The notes beneath the pieces were generated by a model that was not told the DNA's origin, searched no databases, and saw only the letters and a list, made by a program, of their open reading frames with translations. The translations under genes were made by a program, and so were the position numbers. From Acestrorhynchus altus (taxonomy: Eukaryota; Chordata; Actinopteri; Characiformes; Acestrorhynchidae), in the NCBI GenBank assembly GCA_034509495.1, contig CM067511.1, forward strand, positions 447,941 through 511,940: 64,000 nt of DNA, written 5' to 3'. Of this stretch, positions 35,601 to 47,500 are shown in pieces. The stretch's first letter is position 1. Each line of letters opens with the position of its first letter.

Positions 35601-37694
35601 GGTCCTGCAGATGTTCTCCTTTATAACATCAGGAGAATTCGACCTTTTCTGTCTAGAGAGGAGCTCAGGTGCTTGTTCAGTCTCTTGTCATCTCAAGACT
35701 AGAACTGCAGCTCCCTACTGGCTGGCCTTCCTATGAGACCATCAGACCATTGTAACTTATCCAGAATGCAGCAGCGCGGCTCGTCTTCAATGTTCATAAA
35801 TTCTGTCACGTAACTCCCTTCATTGGCTCCCTGTAGGTGAACATCAGATTCAGAACCTTGATGCTGACCTACAAAGTCAAAAACGGACCAGCCCCTCCAA
35901 ACATGATGGCAATGGTCAATACTCTGTACCAAGAGCCCTTCGAACTTCAAGTACAGCTTGATTTGACCCACCATCTCTCAGAACGCAAGGAGAACATGCA
36001 TCCAGACTAATTTCTGGTGGAATGAACTTCCCCTGGAGTCCCTCACTGTCTTCAAACTCAGACTGAAGACTCCTCTGTTTCAGGAGTTTTTAACTTCATA
36101 AAGACTTTTGTTTCAGCAGGATCTAAGTTTGAGGAACCTCTAGATTCCAGCCTCGTCTATTAGATAAGGATATTCTGAGTGTAGAGAAAAGCACTTTGTA
36201 GATCGCTCTGGAGAAGGACGTCTGATAAACGCCACAAATGTAAATGTAAATGTAAATGTTCACTGCTCTATGAACTAGTTACACCAGTAAACCAGCCCAG
36301 AGTGTGTACAGATCAGCATCAGCCGACTCCCAGCACTGACGGGGGAAACGTGGCTGCGCTCGCAGTCGGTGAAACGGCCCACATTTTTACCGCTTGCGTG
36401 TCGTGTGAAGGACAGCACACTAAAGCAGACATTTCAGCCACTTTCATATGTGCTATTGAAACCCACCCCGTATCGGATCCATGGATACGATCGGAACTCG
36501 TCCAACTGTCAGTCCAACTCAACGTTCCTCACAAGTTCATGCACAGCAGGGAATACTGACGACAGCAATGAGGGAGGTGTTCAGAGGTCCTGCAGTCCTG
36601 CACCCCGGCTGCACCGAATTAACTGAGGTGCAGCTACTTGATCACCAATCTAATTAAAGACATCCCAGGACGGTGTTGCACAGCTGTAACATCTGTCTTT
36701 GTGCAGGCTTACCCTTGATACAAGGGAGGATGGCCCTCTGCTGGATGGCGGACGGCTTTTCAAAACCGTAAGCGTATATGCCTCTGAGAAGAGTCTCACG
36801 CAGGTTCATATCGTCAAACGTGTCCACGATCTCATGCCAGTTACTCTGGAGAAAGAACAGAACAGGGGTGAGATTTACAGAACCAACACCGAGGAGGAAC
36901 ATCACAAAGCACCTCAGCAGAAAGGAGCTGCTCACCTCAATGATACCATCTGGCTCCATACCCTCGGGCCCATTGTCCCGCTCCCTGGTTCTGCACAGAA
37001 TTCAGGGATTACTGAACAGTCTCACATTGCAGCATCAAAGACACACAGATACAATGATGGGAACGTGCAGAGCCGCCCTCCGCCTGCAGAGGCGCTGTGA
37101 GGGCTCAGGGGTACTCTTAGTGGACTAAAAGCTGAACTTCCCCCTCATTTTACTGCAGAAAAACTTATTTACACTTTAACAGTCAGTTCAGTTACAGACA
37201 ACAGCTCAGTCTGCGGAGATCGTAGGGGTTAGGGAGCAGAGATCACGAGTTAGGGTGTAAGGATCACGGGTTAGGGAGCAGGGAACACGGTTTAGGGTGT
37301 AGGACGCAGGGGTTAGGGAGTAGGGCGCAGGGGTTAGGGAGTAGGGCGCAGGGGTTAGGGAGTAGGGCAGTCTCCTGTGAAGGCCGTTATAAGCGCAGGG
37401 TAAAGGCGCTGTGTCCGGCCTGAAGGTGCTGCGCGCCCCCGGGGGGGCGATAGTGGGGGTAGTGCGGGAGGGGGCGGAGCTCCTTCACAGCGGCTCTGTG
37501 GTAAACCCGCGTTAGCATCGCGGCTAACTGACCGCCGCGCGGCTGCGCGCGCCACGAAACTCGGCGTTTCACACAAAAACAGCCGCTGAAACGTGAGCCT
37601 GACATTTAATCGACGTCCGAAACGCGACCGAAGCGGGAAAGAGATAAAACAGCGCGATCGCGCTCCCCTACCTCTCTTCATAACCTGCCGACAT
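28318..37694 (-). CDS. eif4a1: eukaryotic initiation factor 4A-I, DEAD-box RNA helicase
   Basis: Eleven exons, high to low: 37694-37672, 36990-36936, 36845-36713, 34332-34193, 32613-32445, 31533-31424, 31238-31095, 30200-30063, 29575-29486, 29103-29024 and 28462-28318. All phases agree, giving 408 aa (human has 406). It is the ATP-dependent helicase of the cap-binding complex eIF4F and unwinds 5' UTRs. Motifs seen are Q motif GFEKPSAIQQRA, Walker A AQSGTGKT (Lys84), PTRELAQQ, DEAD at 184-187, SAT at 215-217, and HRIGRGGR near 360. The C-terminus is NVADLI. It is complete and shows no damage. Introns host three copies of a likely H/ACA snoRNA, as mammalian EIF4A1 hosts snoRNAs. senp3 lies just upstream on the same strand, as in mammals. 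Confidence 0.98.
28662..28796 (-). ncRNA. likely H/ACA snoRNA, copy A, in eif4a1 intron 10
   Basis: On the gene's strand the 3' hairpin has lower stem GGCUGG/UCAGCC, upper stem UGUGG/CCACA and inner GGG/CCC, and is followed by ACA and exactly three bases (ACAUAC). An H box AGAGCA separates it from a 5' hairpin containing GGGCUCUUCGGCGCC. Copies B and C share this sequence over about 130 bases. The outermost 5' stem seen in B and C is not preserved here, so this copy may be weaker. Confidence 0.65.
29246..29399 (-). ncRNA. likely H/ACA snoRNA, copy B, in eif4a1 intron 9
   Basis: It has two hairpins: a 5' lower stem AGCACU/AGUGCU, H box AGAGCA, a 3' hairpin closed by GGCUGG/UCAGCC, then ACAUAC at the end. 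Open loops between lower and upper stems could act as pseudouridylation pockets. It sits in an intron of a highly expressed translation gene and in the host strand, as is normal for vertebrate snoRNAs. Human EIF4A1 is known to host H/ACA RNAs; I cannot assign the exact orthologue. Confidence 0.72.
30579..30730 (-). ncRNA. likely H/ACA snoRNA, copy C, in eif4a1 intron 7
   Basis: It is the same family as copies A and B. The 5' lower stem is AGCGCU/AGUGCU, with a G-U replacing an A-U pair, a change that keeps pairing. The upper 3' stem UGUGG/CCACA is intact, and the RNA ends ACAGCU. Its H box is AGAGUG, which departs from ANANNA at the last base. Confidence 0.65.
32778..32956. repeat. inverted repeat about 180 bp in eif4a1 intron 4
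   Basis: Left arm AAATCCCAGTCTACAGGAC (32778-32796) is the exact reverse complement of the right arm at 32938-32956. Pairing continues imperfectly inward (TTCAGAAC/GTTCTGAGG) and outward (GCAGCAGC/GCTGCTG). It could be a small non-autonomous DNA transposon (MITE) or a structured intronic RNA. Confidence 0.7.
35310..36259 (+). mobile_element. 5'-truncated LINE (CR1/L2/Rex-like), 3' end with ATGTAA tail
   Basis: The plus strand encodes decayed reverse-transcriptase C-terminal sequence (MAAHHLKLNPSKTELLFIPG), with several stops further on. It closes with the typical fish LINE 3' end TAGATCGCTCTGGAGAAGGA and a (TGTAAA)n tail at 36236-36259. It lies in eif4a1 intron 3. Confidence 0.8.
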
Positions 37695-37699
37695 TATGA

Positions 37700-37823
37700 C
37701 AAAGGGCGAACTGGCGGCGACAACGGTTTATATACGCGTACGTCACCAGCGAAACGCTGGCTGCCGATTGGCTCACTGTACCATCAATCAGTCCTCGCGC
37801 TCAACACGCTCGCTTGTCATTGG
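37700..37823 (-). promoter_or_regulatory. eif4a1 core promoter: two CCAAT boxes, TATA box, TOP-like start
   Basis: On the minus strand there is a TATATAAA box at 37734-37727 and two CCAAT boxes (37771-37767 and 37823-37819). About 30 bases after the TATA box comes CCCTTTGTC at about 37706, a C followed by pyrimidines. A start there would give a 5' UTR of only about 12 bases before the ATG at 37694. The TOP-like start is inferred. Confidence 0.55.
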
Positions 37824-38096
37824 TCCAGGAGTCCGTGGTACCGCCCTAAAAAAATAAAAAAATAAAAAGAGGAGGAACTCGATTGAGGACCGGCCCTTAG
37901 GAACCCCATTGGACACGAGTCTGAGCAGACTGAACGTGATTGGACAGTTTTAGTGACTTTTTCTGGAGAAAGTACTTTAACTCTTCACTAACTACATTAT
38001 TTCTGTCATTTTTAATTCAGACTGAGAAAAGAGGAAGACAAAAACATTTAAATAACATTTAATCAACATTTAATCAACATCTACTTTTGCTTCCTC

Positions 38097-38179
<83 letters not shown>

Positions 38180-39340
38180 ACTTTATTGATGCCTTGGGAG
38201 GTTAATTAAGGTTCCAGCAGCAGCATCAATGCAGAGAACATAATAATAATAATAATAAGAAGAAGAAGAAGAAGAAGAAGAAGAAAAAGAAGAAGAAGAG
38301 AAGAAAGTAGTAACAACACTGTAGAAAAATAGAGAATATATAATGGGGACATTATTAGAATAAACTCAGAATGTACAACGTGTCGTGTTTGTGCGCGACT
38401 ACATAAGATGAAAGTATGATAAACAATGACAGAGGCAGAGGTGTGATTCTCACGGTAGTTTACTTGAGGAGATCCATCTCACAGGCTTTTCGAATCAATG
38501 CTCTAAGCAAAATACCCAAAGAAGGAACAACACAAAAAGGGTTCTTCCGCTAAAGAAAGTAGGTCCACATTTAACTTAACTCTAAATACTACACAACATA
38601 TATTAGGTTACTGGTTACCCCCACTTTCTGTACAGGTGGTCGATGGTACATGACCAGTCCAACTTGCTGTCCAGCCACAGCCCGAGGTACTTGTAGGAGT
38701 CTACAGCCTCCACCTCACCTCCCTCAATCAGAACTGGTTGTGACTTTGGTCTGAACCTCCCAAAGTCAATGACCAGCTCCTTGGTCTTTGAGATGTTGAG
38801 CTACAGATGATTCCTGTGGCACCAGGCTGCAAAGTCCCTCAACAGGCTCCGATACTCCTCCTCACTATGGCTGTATCATCAGCGAACTTCTGGATGTGAA
38901 CCAGCTCTGAGTTGTAGCAGAAGTCTGCCGTGTACAGGGTGAAGAGTAGAGGGGCCAATACTGTGTCCTGGGGTGCTCCAGTGCTGCTGATCACAGTGTC
39001 AGACATGATGTCCTTCAGCCTGACATACTGCGACCTGTCCGTGAGGTAGCTGGAGATCCAGGTGAGCAGACAGGGGTCCACTCTGTGTGTCCTGAAGCAT
39101 AAGGGGCTGGATGGTGTTGAAAGTACTTGAGAAGTCCAAGAACAGGATCCTCCAAACTACAGACCATCCTGGGCATGTTGCACCTTGGGTCTGAGGAAAC
39201 AGAGGAAGAGCAGCTCCATCAGATGGGAAGTGAGTGCCACCAGTCAGAAGTCATTCAGCTCACTTGGCCGGTTCTTTTTTGGAACTGGAACAATGCACAA
39301 TGTCTTCCAGAGGGTAGTCACTCTCCCCATCTGCAGGTTC
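38097..39340 (-). mobile_element. 5'-truncated L2-like LINE with (AGAC)n(AGAT)n tail
   Basis: The minus strand has reverse-transcriptase sequence with the FADDTAIV active-site motif and GAPQDTVLAPLLFTLYTADF (about 39081-38850). It runs down to AACTTTATTGATGCC (complement of the LINE 3' end) and an 83-bp GACA/GATA microsatellite at 38097-38179. The 5' part is missing and the frame is broken. Confidence 0.82.
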
Positions 39341-39394
39341 AGGTTGAAGATGCACTGGAGGTTCACAATGAAGATGCACTGGAGGTTCACATAG

Positions 39395-39728
39395 TTCCAC
39401 TTCCACTCACCGTCCGCTTCATTACAAACGCTTTCCGTTTCCACTCACCGTCCGCTTCACTACAAACGCCTTCAGCTTCCACTCACCGTCCGCTTCATTA
39501 CAAACGCCTTCAGCTTCCACTCACCGTCCGCTTCACTACAAATGCTTTCCGTTTCCACTCACCGTCCGCTTCATTACACACGCTTTTCGTTTCCACTCAC
39601 CGTCCGCTTCACTACAAACGCTGTTTCCACTCACCGTCCGCTTCACTACAAACGCTGTTTCCACTCACCATCCGCTTCACTACAAACACCTTCCGCTTCC
39701 ACTCACCGTCTGCTTCACTACAAACACC
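39395..39728. repeat. 33-bp minisatellite TTCCACTCACCGTCCGCTTC
   Basis: About ten copies of TTCCACTCACCGTCCGCTTC plus ACTACAAACGC lie directly beside the 5'-truncated end of the LINE. Confidence 0.93.
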
Positions 39729-40288
39729 CACATTGTGCTTTATTGCAGTTTTATTATTAATACATATACAGTATTTTTGCATCTGAAAAGATATAAAATG
39801 GTTTAATTTTCAGCTGCTCTGTTGTCATGGTGATCACAAACACAGCAACTACAAATAATAGTGACCAAACAGAAACGTACAACATAGCATCATGGTCCGT
39901 GTCGTCCACCGAGAATACAGGCGGATATTTATTTAGAACATATTGAAGTCTCTCATCATTTAGCATACAAGTAACCATCAACAACACAAAAGATAAACAG
40001 AATAACAACAATAGCAATAATATTATTAATAATAACAAAAAATACAAAAATCGCCAAACAAATGATCGGCACCAAGTAAGATTCATGTCCATGGTTGTGT
40101 CCCACACACTCAGAAAATGTCCTGTTTAACTGTCCCAGTAAACAAGCGGCCGATCTGCCGCAGGAAAATAAACTAAAGAGTAAACAAAAACCCAAACGAT
40201 CCACAAAAGGCTATCGTTCTGCTCGCTGAACCTGTATGGACGGGAACCAAAGTTTCAGATCCATCTCTCCTCAGTAGGTGGGACGTCC

Positions 40289-41349
40289 TCACAGGGACAG
40301 TTTGCAGTGACACAACTCCTTATACATCAGCCTGCGTAGCTTCGGCATGTCCAGCTGACCAAAACTGAACTCCTGCTCCAACGCCAGGCACTTACAGTAC
40401 TGAGAGACGGAGACACAGAGGCAGAGAGAGACAGAGAGACAGAGAGAGACGGGGGCGTTAGTGAATTGTATGATATTAGTAACAGTAACTAAGGTTAATT
40501 CAATGATATTCGAGTAATTAACTAAAGTATGAAGCAAATAAAGTAAATTAGACCAAACTAAACGTAAGGTTGAGTAAAGTGAACGTCTTCACGGCTCTGT
40601 CGTTCAGAGTTTGTGAACTCGGTGTTTCTCAGGAGGTTCAGCTCATTTTCAGAAGGAAAAGTCTAATTGTGTCAAAAGGCATCATGTGGTACAGTTCTCT
40701 CTGCTGATTGGTCAGACCTGTATGGGTGGAGTGAGAAAGTACCTACAGCAAGAAGAAAGTGGTTCTGGTCCAGTGCAGATCTGTGTGCAGTTGAACTGGA
40801 GCAGCAGCAGAGATGGTGTTTGTTCATAGCTGTGATTATCTGACCAGTATACCAGTTTAACCTTCACCCGCAGAGCCGTTCAGCCTGAACCCGACTATCG
40901 GTTGTACTGGCCGGGTTCGGGCTGAACGGCTCTGCAGGTGTAGGTTAAACTGGTCGGATCATATTCTCACCAGAAACCAACTGCTCTAGAGTGCGTTTTG
41001 GACCGGAGACGAATCGGACCGAGAGCGAAAACCAAGCAGAGTCGGATTCAACCGGACTGAACAGTTCAGGCTGGAAAATGGACCAAAGAGCTCTGAACTA
41101 AAGTGAAGTTTGGATGAGTTTTGAAATGAAGAAGAAAATCATTCTGAAACGGGTCAGAACATAAACACAATCATATCTCCAGTTTAATCCATCACCAGCC
41201 GATCGCAAACAACCGGCCCCGCCTGTTACAACAGAGCCCAGAGGAGCAGAGGAGGCGCCTCACCTGCAGGACAAAAGCTCCACAGTCGCTGTCATTGTTC
41301 TGCCGGGCCACGTTCTAGAACATTCCAGAACACACAGGAGTCAATAGTG

Positions 41350-41382
<33 letters not shown>

Positions 41383-41597
41383 GTCACACACACACAGTGC
41401 ACAATGCAAGGAAGACAAGCATCTAGACTGTATTCTGTTCTGATCCAAAGTCAGGGAATGAACCTGCACTGGTCCGAACAGCCGAGTCTCTCGCCGTCTT
41501 CACTGTCATACAGACTGAAGACTCATCGCGTTTAACTCAAAAGGATTACAATGAAACTGGAGAAGAGTGTCTGCCAAACACCCTCAATGCTGAAAGC

Positions 41598-41653
<56 letters not shown>

Positions 41654-43934
41654 CCATTTTGAACAGGCCTCTCCAGCCAGTGTAGAAATCTTTCTGCCCT
41701 CTCTTGATGGCCTCTGCCAGCAGGTACTTGGCGATGTGCTGAAACATTAGAACCACAAATTAAACTGTTAAACTGGTTCCAGTAGATCATGCTTTTGATC
41801 AACACCATCTGCCCGTTTCCCCCAATCAGACAGATTTCCCCCAAAAAGACTCTTTCTGTACCAGAACAGTGTGTTTTCATGGTGTGTGTGATACCTCAGC
41901 TGCGTGTACAGCCAGGCTAAAGCACAGCTTCCAAACATGGTGGAGAAAGTTCCACACAGTTACTGTAAGACCTCACTGCTCCGATGCAGGACCAAGATTC
42001 TCTCCAGCGTTAAACTATGGACCACCAGTCAATCTATCTACATAAACACAGGAAGCAGCCTGACCTTGGGGCAGCGGCGGTTGAGGGTCCGCTGCGAGTC
42101 AAAGTAGGTGATGGTTCGCTCGGAGACGTTGACACAGACCAGAGACCAGTGGACCTCCAGGTGGATGGGAATCAGCAGATACTTCTTCTGGAAAATATCC
42201 ACCTGCACACAACATGAACCACAGGGACTTAGGATAGGATAGAACTTTATGGATCCCTTGGGAGCTGGAGAACAATACACAGTCATGTGATAAAGACACC
42301 ACATGAACAGCTTTGACGAATATTTAAACATATGAACAAAAACTCAACTGAAGAAATGTCTTTTAAACGTCGTTTATTAAACGTAATTGTGATGTAATTT
42401 TCTTTTGAGGATGAAGTTAGGACACGCCCACATTTACGTAAAATACCTAAAATTACAATCAGGAGCAGAACACGAGCTCATAATGATCAGACCATCAACT
42501 GAGGAGACCTCAGACATTAGTGTGGTTTGCTCTTGATTGTTGAAGTGAGTGGGATCATCATGATCAGATCCAAAGAGCTCTCTGAGGTCTTCAGAAAGAA
42601 GGTTGGAGATGCAGATGAGTCTGAGAAGGGATTTAAAAAGATCTCAGAACAACTAGAAATCAGATGTTTCACTGTCTGGAACATCATTTACAAGTGGAGA
42701 ACATTTAGAACAACTGCCCACATGGCCAGATCAGACCGTCCACAAGATGAGTAAAGAAGATCCAACAATCCTAAAATGTTCATCACGGACCTACAGGTAT
42801 CTCTCAGGATGAGGAGGTTCCCAGTGCTGCCAGCTTGGACATCAGGTTCTGCAGGATGATGGTATTAATGCAGAACTGAAGTCCAAAAACTGCAAACTCA
42901 CATAAGAGTCCTTGTTCTCCAGGTGAGTGAGGGCCTGGTGGGTCACAACAGTGATGGTATCGGCTGTGGACCAGTTCCGCCTGTAAGAGTCCTCAGTCCT
43001 TCAGGTGCCTCAACACAACCTCTCAAAGCACGTTGTGATGACAGGGGTAAGTGCAATAAGGCGGTAATGCTCGAGGCTTCGAAGCGAGCGCAGAAGCTGT
43101 TCAGGCTGCACTGGGTCGTTTGGGCATTTTGCATCGCTCCTCCTGTAGTCTGCGATGCGCCTGATGCCCTTCCACGTGCTCTGTGGGTCATCTGAGTTGA
43201 AGTGACCCTGGATCTTGAGAGCATATGGGCACTTTGCCCACTTTATGCCCACCGACACGTTCCTTCTAGCTGCTCTATGTGCTGCTGCATCACCAACCTT
43301 GATTGCGGCATCACGGATTCTCAGCAAGGAACGCACCCCTGCCGTCAGTTTAGGTTTCTGGTTTGGCTGGATGGTGACGGTCTCAGAAGCCTTGACCTTG
43401 ACCTTGAAGTGGTCACCTCCTCTGTGCACATCCTGATGTAGGGGCGGATGAGGAGTAACCCTCGCTGTTGCAGCCTCCCTAAATACCTGCTACTCTGTGG
43501 TCTGAAAGCAGTCCTGGAGCCTGCCCACAGCTCCCTCAGCCCACATGCAGATGGACATTGTTACAGTGGCCCTGCCCTTTGAGCAGTGTGCAGGAGCGGT
43601 CAGGAGGGGGATATAGTCCAGGGAGCCGGCAGGGCACTGCTCTGTACGCTCCTCGTCTGTTTGTAAAGACTTTGTCCAAAGTGTCTCCCTGCTGTATGGC
43701 GATGTTAATGTGGCTCACAGTGGCTGTGAAGCATGGTGGTGGAGGTGTGATGGCTTGGGGTCGCTAAGATGGAGGGTTTTCTATTAACTGTGTTTAGTTG
43801 AATCACCTCCATCCCTCGGTGTAGCTACAATGAAGATCATCTGATTAAATACTTTAAAGTCAAAGACGTTCTGGGGGTGTTCTAACTTTTTCACATGACT
43901 AGATGTGCAGGTCTCTCATACTTCAGTATGTAAC

Positions 43935-43965
<31 letters not shown>

Positions 43966-44518
43966 ACTGACATTTTTTGTCCACCGTTTGACGCCTTCAT
44001 ATCCTTTTGTCCTCAACTTGTCATAAAAGAAGCTATTGAAGAAGTGAACCTGAGAGAGACAGAGAGACATAGAGAGAGAGACAGAGAGAGAGAGACAGAG
44101 AGAGAGAGAGTTAGTTCATACAGAGTAGATGCTCAGATGTGACCTATTAAACCCTGCAGTTAGAACCCTGCAGTTAGAACCCTGCAGTTAGAAAGCCCTT
44201 CAGGAGAAGTTGGTCTGATTCCAGACTGAGTCAATCAGCCAAGAACGAAACACCAATCTGTCTCTTAGAACTTATTACACATCCAGTGTAAAGCAGGTTC
44301 CTCATTCTGATCATCACACTTCGCTCTGTACTGTGCAGTGTGACGCACTCTGTGCTGAGTCAAAGTGGTTCCGAGTCCTCAGAGTCCGGCTCTGTAGAGA
44401 CGGTTCTGTTTGTGTTCATAGACTAAAGTAAGATGAGTTTGGGGGCGTGTCTACAGAGAGGAGTTCTGACTGTAAGCAGTGTTAGCCAATCATCTCCGGT
44501 TGGAAATTAAAGTATGTG

Positions 44519-44575
<57 letters not shown>

Positions 44576-47500
44576 TTCTCACCCTGTCAGGTACTGCATC
44601 CATGACCAAATCCCCGTACATGTTCATCACCTGGTGGGAACAGACCATTAAACACTTCACATCAAAAACAATGTAAGTGTTACATTGTAAACAAACACAA
44701 ATAATACGAAGTTATAATCCTACAACATTAATTACTGTTATAATTATCCATAACGAACAACCTAACCAAACAACAATGAAACGATCAGTCCTATAACAGT
44801 AACAATACGTTTTTAATCGAATCAATGATAAAAACAACCACGTCAATTATGGAATTATCATTCTATAAACATGTTCTATAGAACGTAACTATCATTTAAA
44901 ACCAATAAATATTATTTTAATTATTACTTTTAAAGGAATTAAAACAATATAGAGATAAATACTCATCAGTTATAATCTCCACATCTTCTAATAACCATCC
45001 TAAACACGGTACCATCAATGATTTGAGTGTAATCTGCCGATTGTTATCGGGACAGGTGGGACAGGCAGCTGCACAGGTGATACCTGGTCGTTGAGCCAGT
45101 TCTGTCCGTACAGCGTGGTCAGGTCATCCATGGTCAGAACGTGCCTTTTGTAGTTCACGCGGAAGTCCCTCATCATCGCTGTCCCGGACATGCGCTGATA
45201 CGACTGCATTAAGTGCTGCACCATCACCTTCCTGAGGGCAAAGCAGCAATACAGCCACTAACACACACCTACACCACCAATCACCGGACCACCAACACGG
45301 ACCCGGTTTACAGCTCAGACCATCTCAACATGAAGGTTAATGAAGGTGTGAGACCTGTGTGGGCTGGAGAAGCTCTCACTGAAAACGCTCTGCAGTCTTT
45401 CCACCACCTCGTCCACGTGGATCGGGATCAGACTGCCGTACTGCTGGAGGAACTCGTCCAGAATACCTGCGGGACAGCAGAACCCATTCAGCCTACAGCA
45501 GTCTAGTCCCGCCCGTCCAGCCTACAGCAGTCTAGTCCCGCCCGTCCAGCCTACAGCAGTCTAGTCCTGTTACTGTTATAATGAGCAATTAGCCTTGAAT
45601 AAGGGAATTAGGGTTCTTAAACCCAGTACTAGTGAACAATATCTAGCACGTCTGATGAAGCAGGTCTTTGTAGGCTGGGACAGGTGTGCTGTAGCAGGTA
45701 AAAAATGTTGAATGTTAGGTCTCCCGGACTGCGACAGAGAACCCACAGTACCTTGTACACAGGAGATGTGCTCGCTGCTGAGCTGGTTCTGAGGGTTGGG
45801 CCGGTCGCGGGTCACTGGGAGACCACAGGAAAAATTCTGTCCATCACTGTCCAACGTGACGGGTTCGTGACCACCTTTACTCGTGGAGAACCTGTTCACA
45901 CCACAGTCTGAGAAAACAAACAGTTTCAGAGATCAGGGACAGCCCTGTTCGGGTCAGAATTACACTGGGATCATTTTCACTGCAGGTTCTCAGTGACTAG
46001 TCTCAATGCACACCGTCAACAATCGTCAGAATGCACTCCGGTAAAACGGACAGTAAGAATAAGCGCGGGTTATCTTAGTCCTGTATGAGTTCCTCTGGAA
46101 AAGGAGGTGAGAAGAGCTTTGGAAGCATCTGCAGTAGCGTAGCGTAGTTATCCTCCTCCTCTAATACTGTACCAGTGCTGAAAACACCGTCACCAGTGCG
46201 ATTCGAGCAGCGACTCCCATCTCACTCATTTATGTAATGTATATATAATCCAGTGTGAAATCCTGTCCTGTGGTAAAATTACTTTACTCTAGCTCCCAGG
46301 ATTGAGGACAAACGGTCATTTGACTCTACATAGAACCATTACTTTACTATAGAACCCCTGAAGAATCTTTCACAGCATACATATTTTGCTTCAAGGACAC
46401 AGACAATCCAGCATGAATTAAGATTCAGAGCGGATTACTGCAGGTGTTCCACAGTTATTACTGTCAGTCTGTAAAACTACACATTATTCTGCACAATTTC
46501 AAAACATTTAATTGGTTGTAAAGAACCGAACATCTTTAAAGGTCAAGTTAAAATTGGATGACGCCTTTGGAATCACCTTCATCGTCCTGGCATCCAGTGA
46601 ACTTTTGAGTTTTTGGATGTTTCTTGAATTTGCAGGAGGTCAGAAAAGCTTCCCAGAGCTGCTGTATTGATGTGAACTGTCTCCCATCCTCATAGATCTT
46701 CTGCTGAAGGACATGCCAAAGGTTCTCAACAGGGTTGAGGTCAGGGGAGGATGGTGGCCACACAATGAGATTCTCTGCTTTTGTCCCCATAGCAGCCAAT
46801 GACACAGACATTTTCTCTGCAGTGTGAGATGTTGCAGTGTACTCTGTCAAGATGATACGGGTCTTCGTTTTGTACCATGGAAGAAAGTGGTCAGTCAGAA
46901 ACTGAGGTCATTTTCATACCTTCGGGACCTTAAAGGAGCCGACCGGCTCTGTCTCCACGATTCCGGACCAAAACATGACTCTGCCACCTCCTTGCTGACG
47001 TCACAGTCTTGTTGGGACATGGTGGCCAACACCTACCATCCTTTACTCCGTCCATCTGGACCATCCGGGGTTACACGGCACTCATCAGTAAGCTGTTTGA
47101 AAATGAGTCTTCATGTGCTTTGGTTTGCGGAGGCCGAGTAGTTGGTTTATGCACAACAGCAAGACTCTGGAGGATCCTACACCTTGAGGTTCGTGGGACT
47201 CCAGAAGCAGCAGCAGCTTCTAATATCTGTTGGCTGTTTGGTGATGGCATTTCAGCAGCTGCTCTGTTCATCAGACGAATCCTCAGAAACCTTCCTCCTC
47301 TGTGCTCTGAATCAGCCACAAACCTCTTCACAGTACGACGTCACGCTGACGTGTTCCTGGAATATCTCACCTTCCATACCTGGTCTGAGGTTCTGCACTG
47401 TTTGAAGCCTTTCAGCAGCAGAGATCCTGTTTCTGTCCCATGTTGCTGGAAACCTGTGGTTCCATAACGCAGAACATCCTTTAAAAAAGTTGTTTCCCTT

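Larger units (their letters stand above)
37824..40288. other. intergenic region between senp3 3' end and eif4a1 promoter
   Basis: It contains a truncated LINE, a 33-bp minisatellite and a (AAG)n block at about 38255-38300. AT-rich DNA at 39.75-40.25 kb probably includes the senp3 3' UTR. No other gene is seen. Confidence 0.6.

Noticed and set aside
39127..39786. 219-codon frame with repeated HSPSASL
   Set aside because: It runs from LINE sequence into the 33-bp minisatellite; no gene features.
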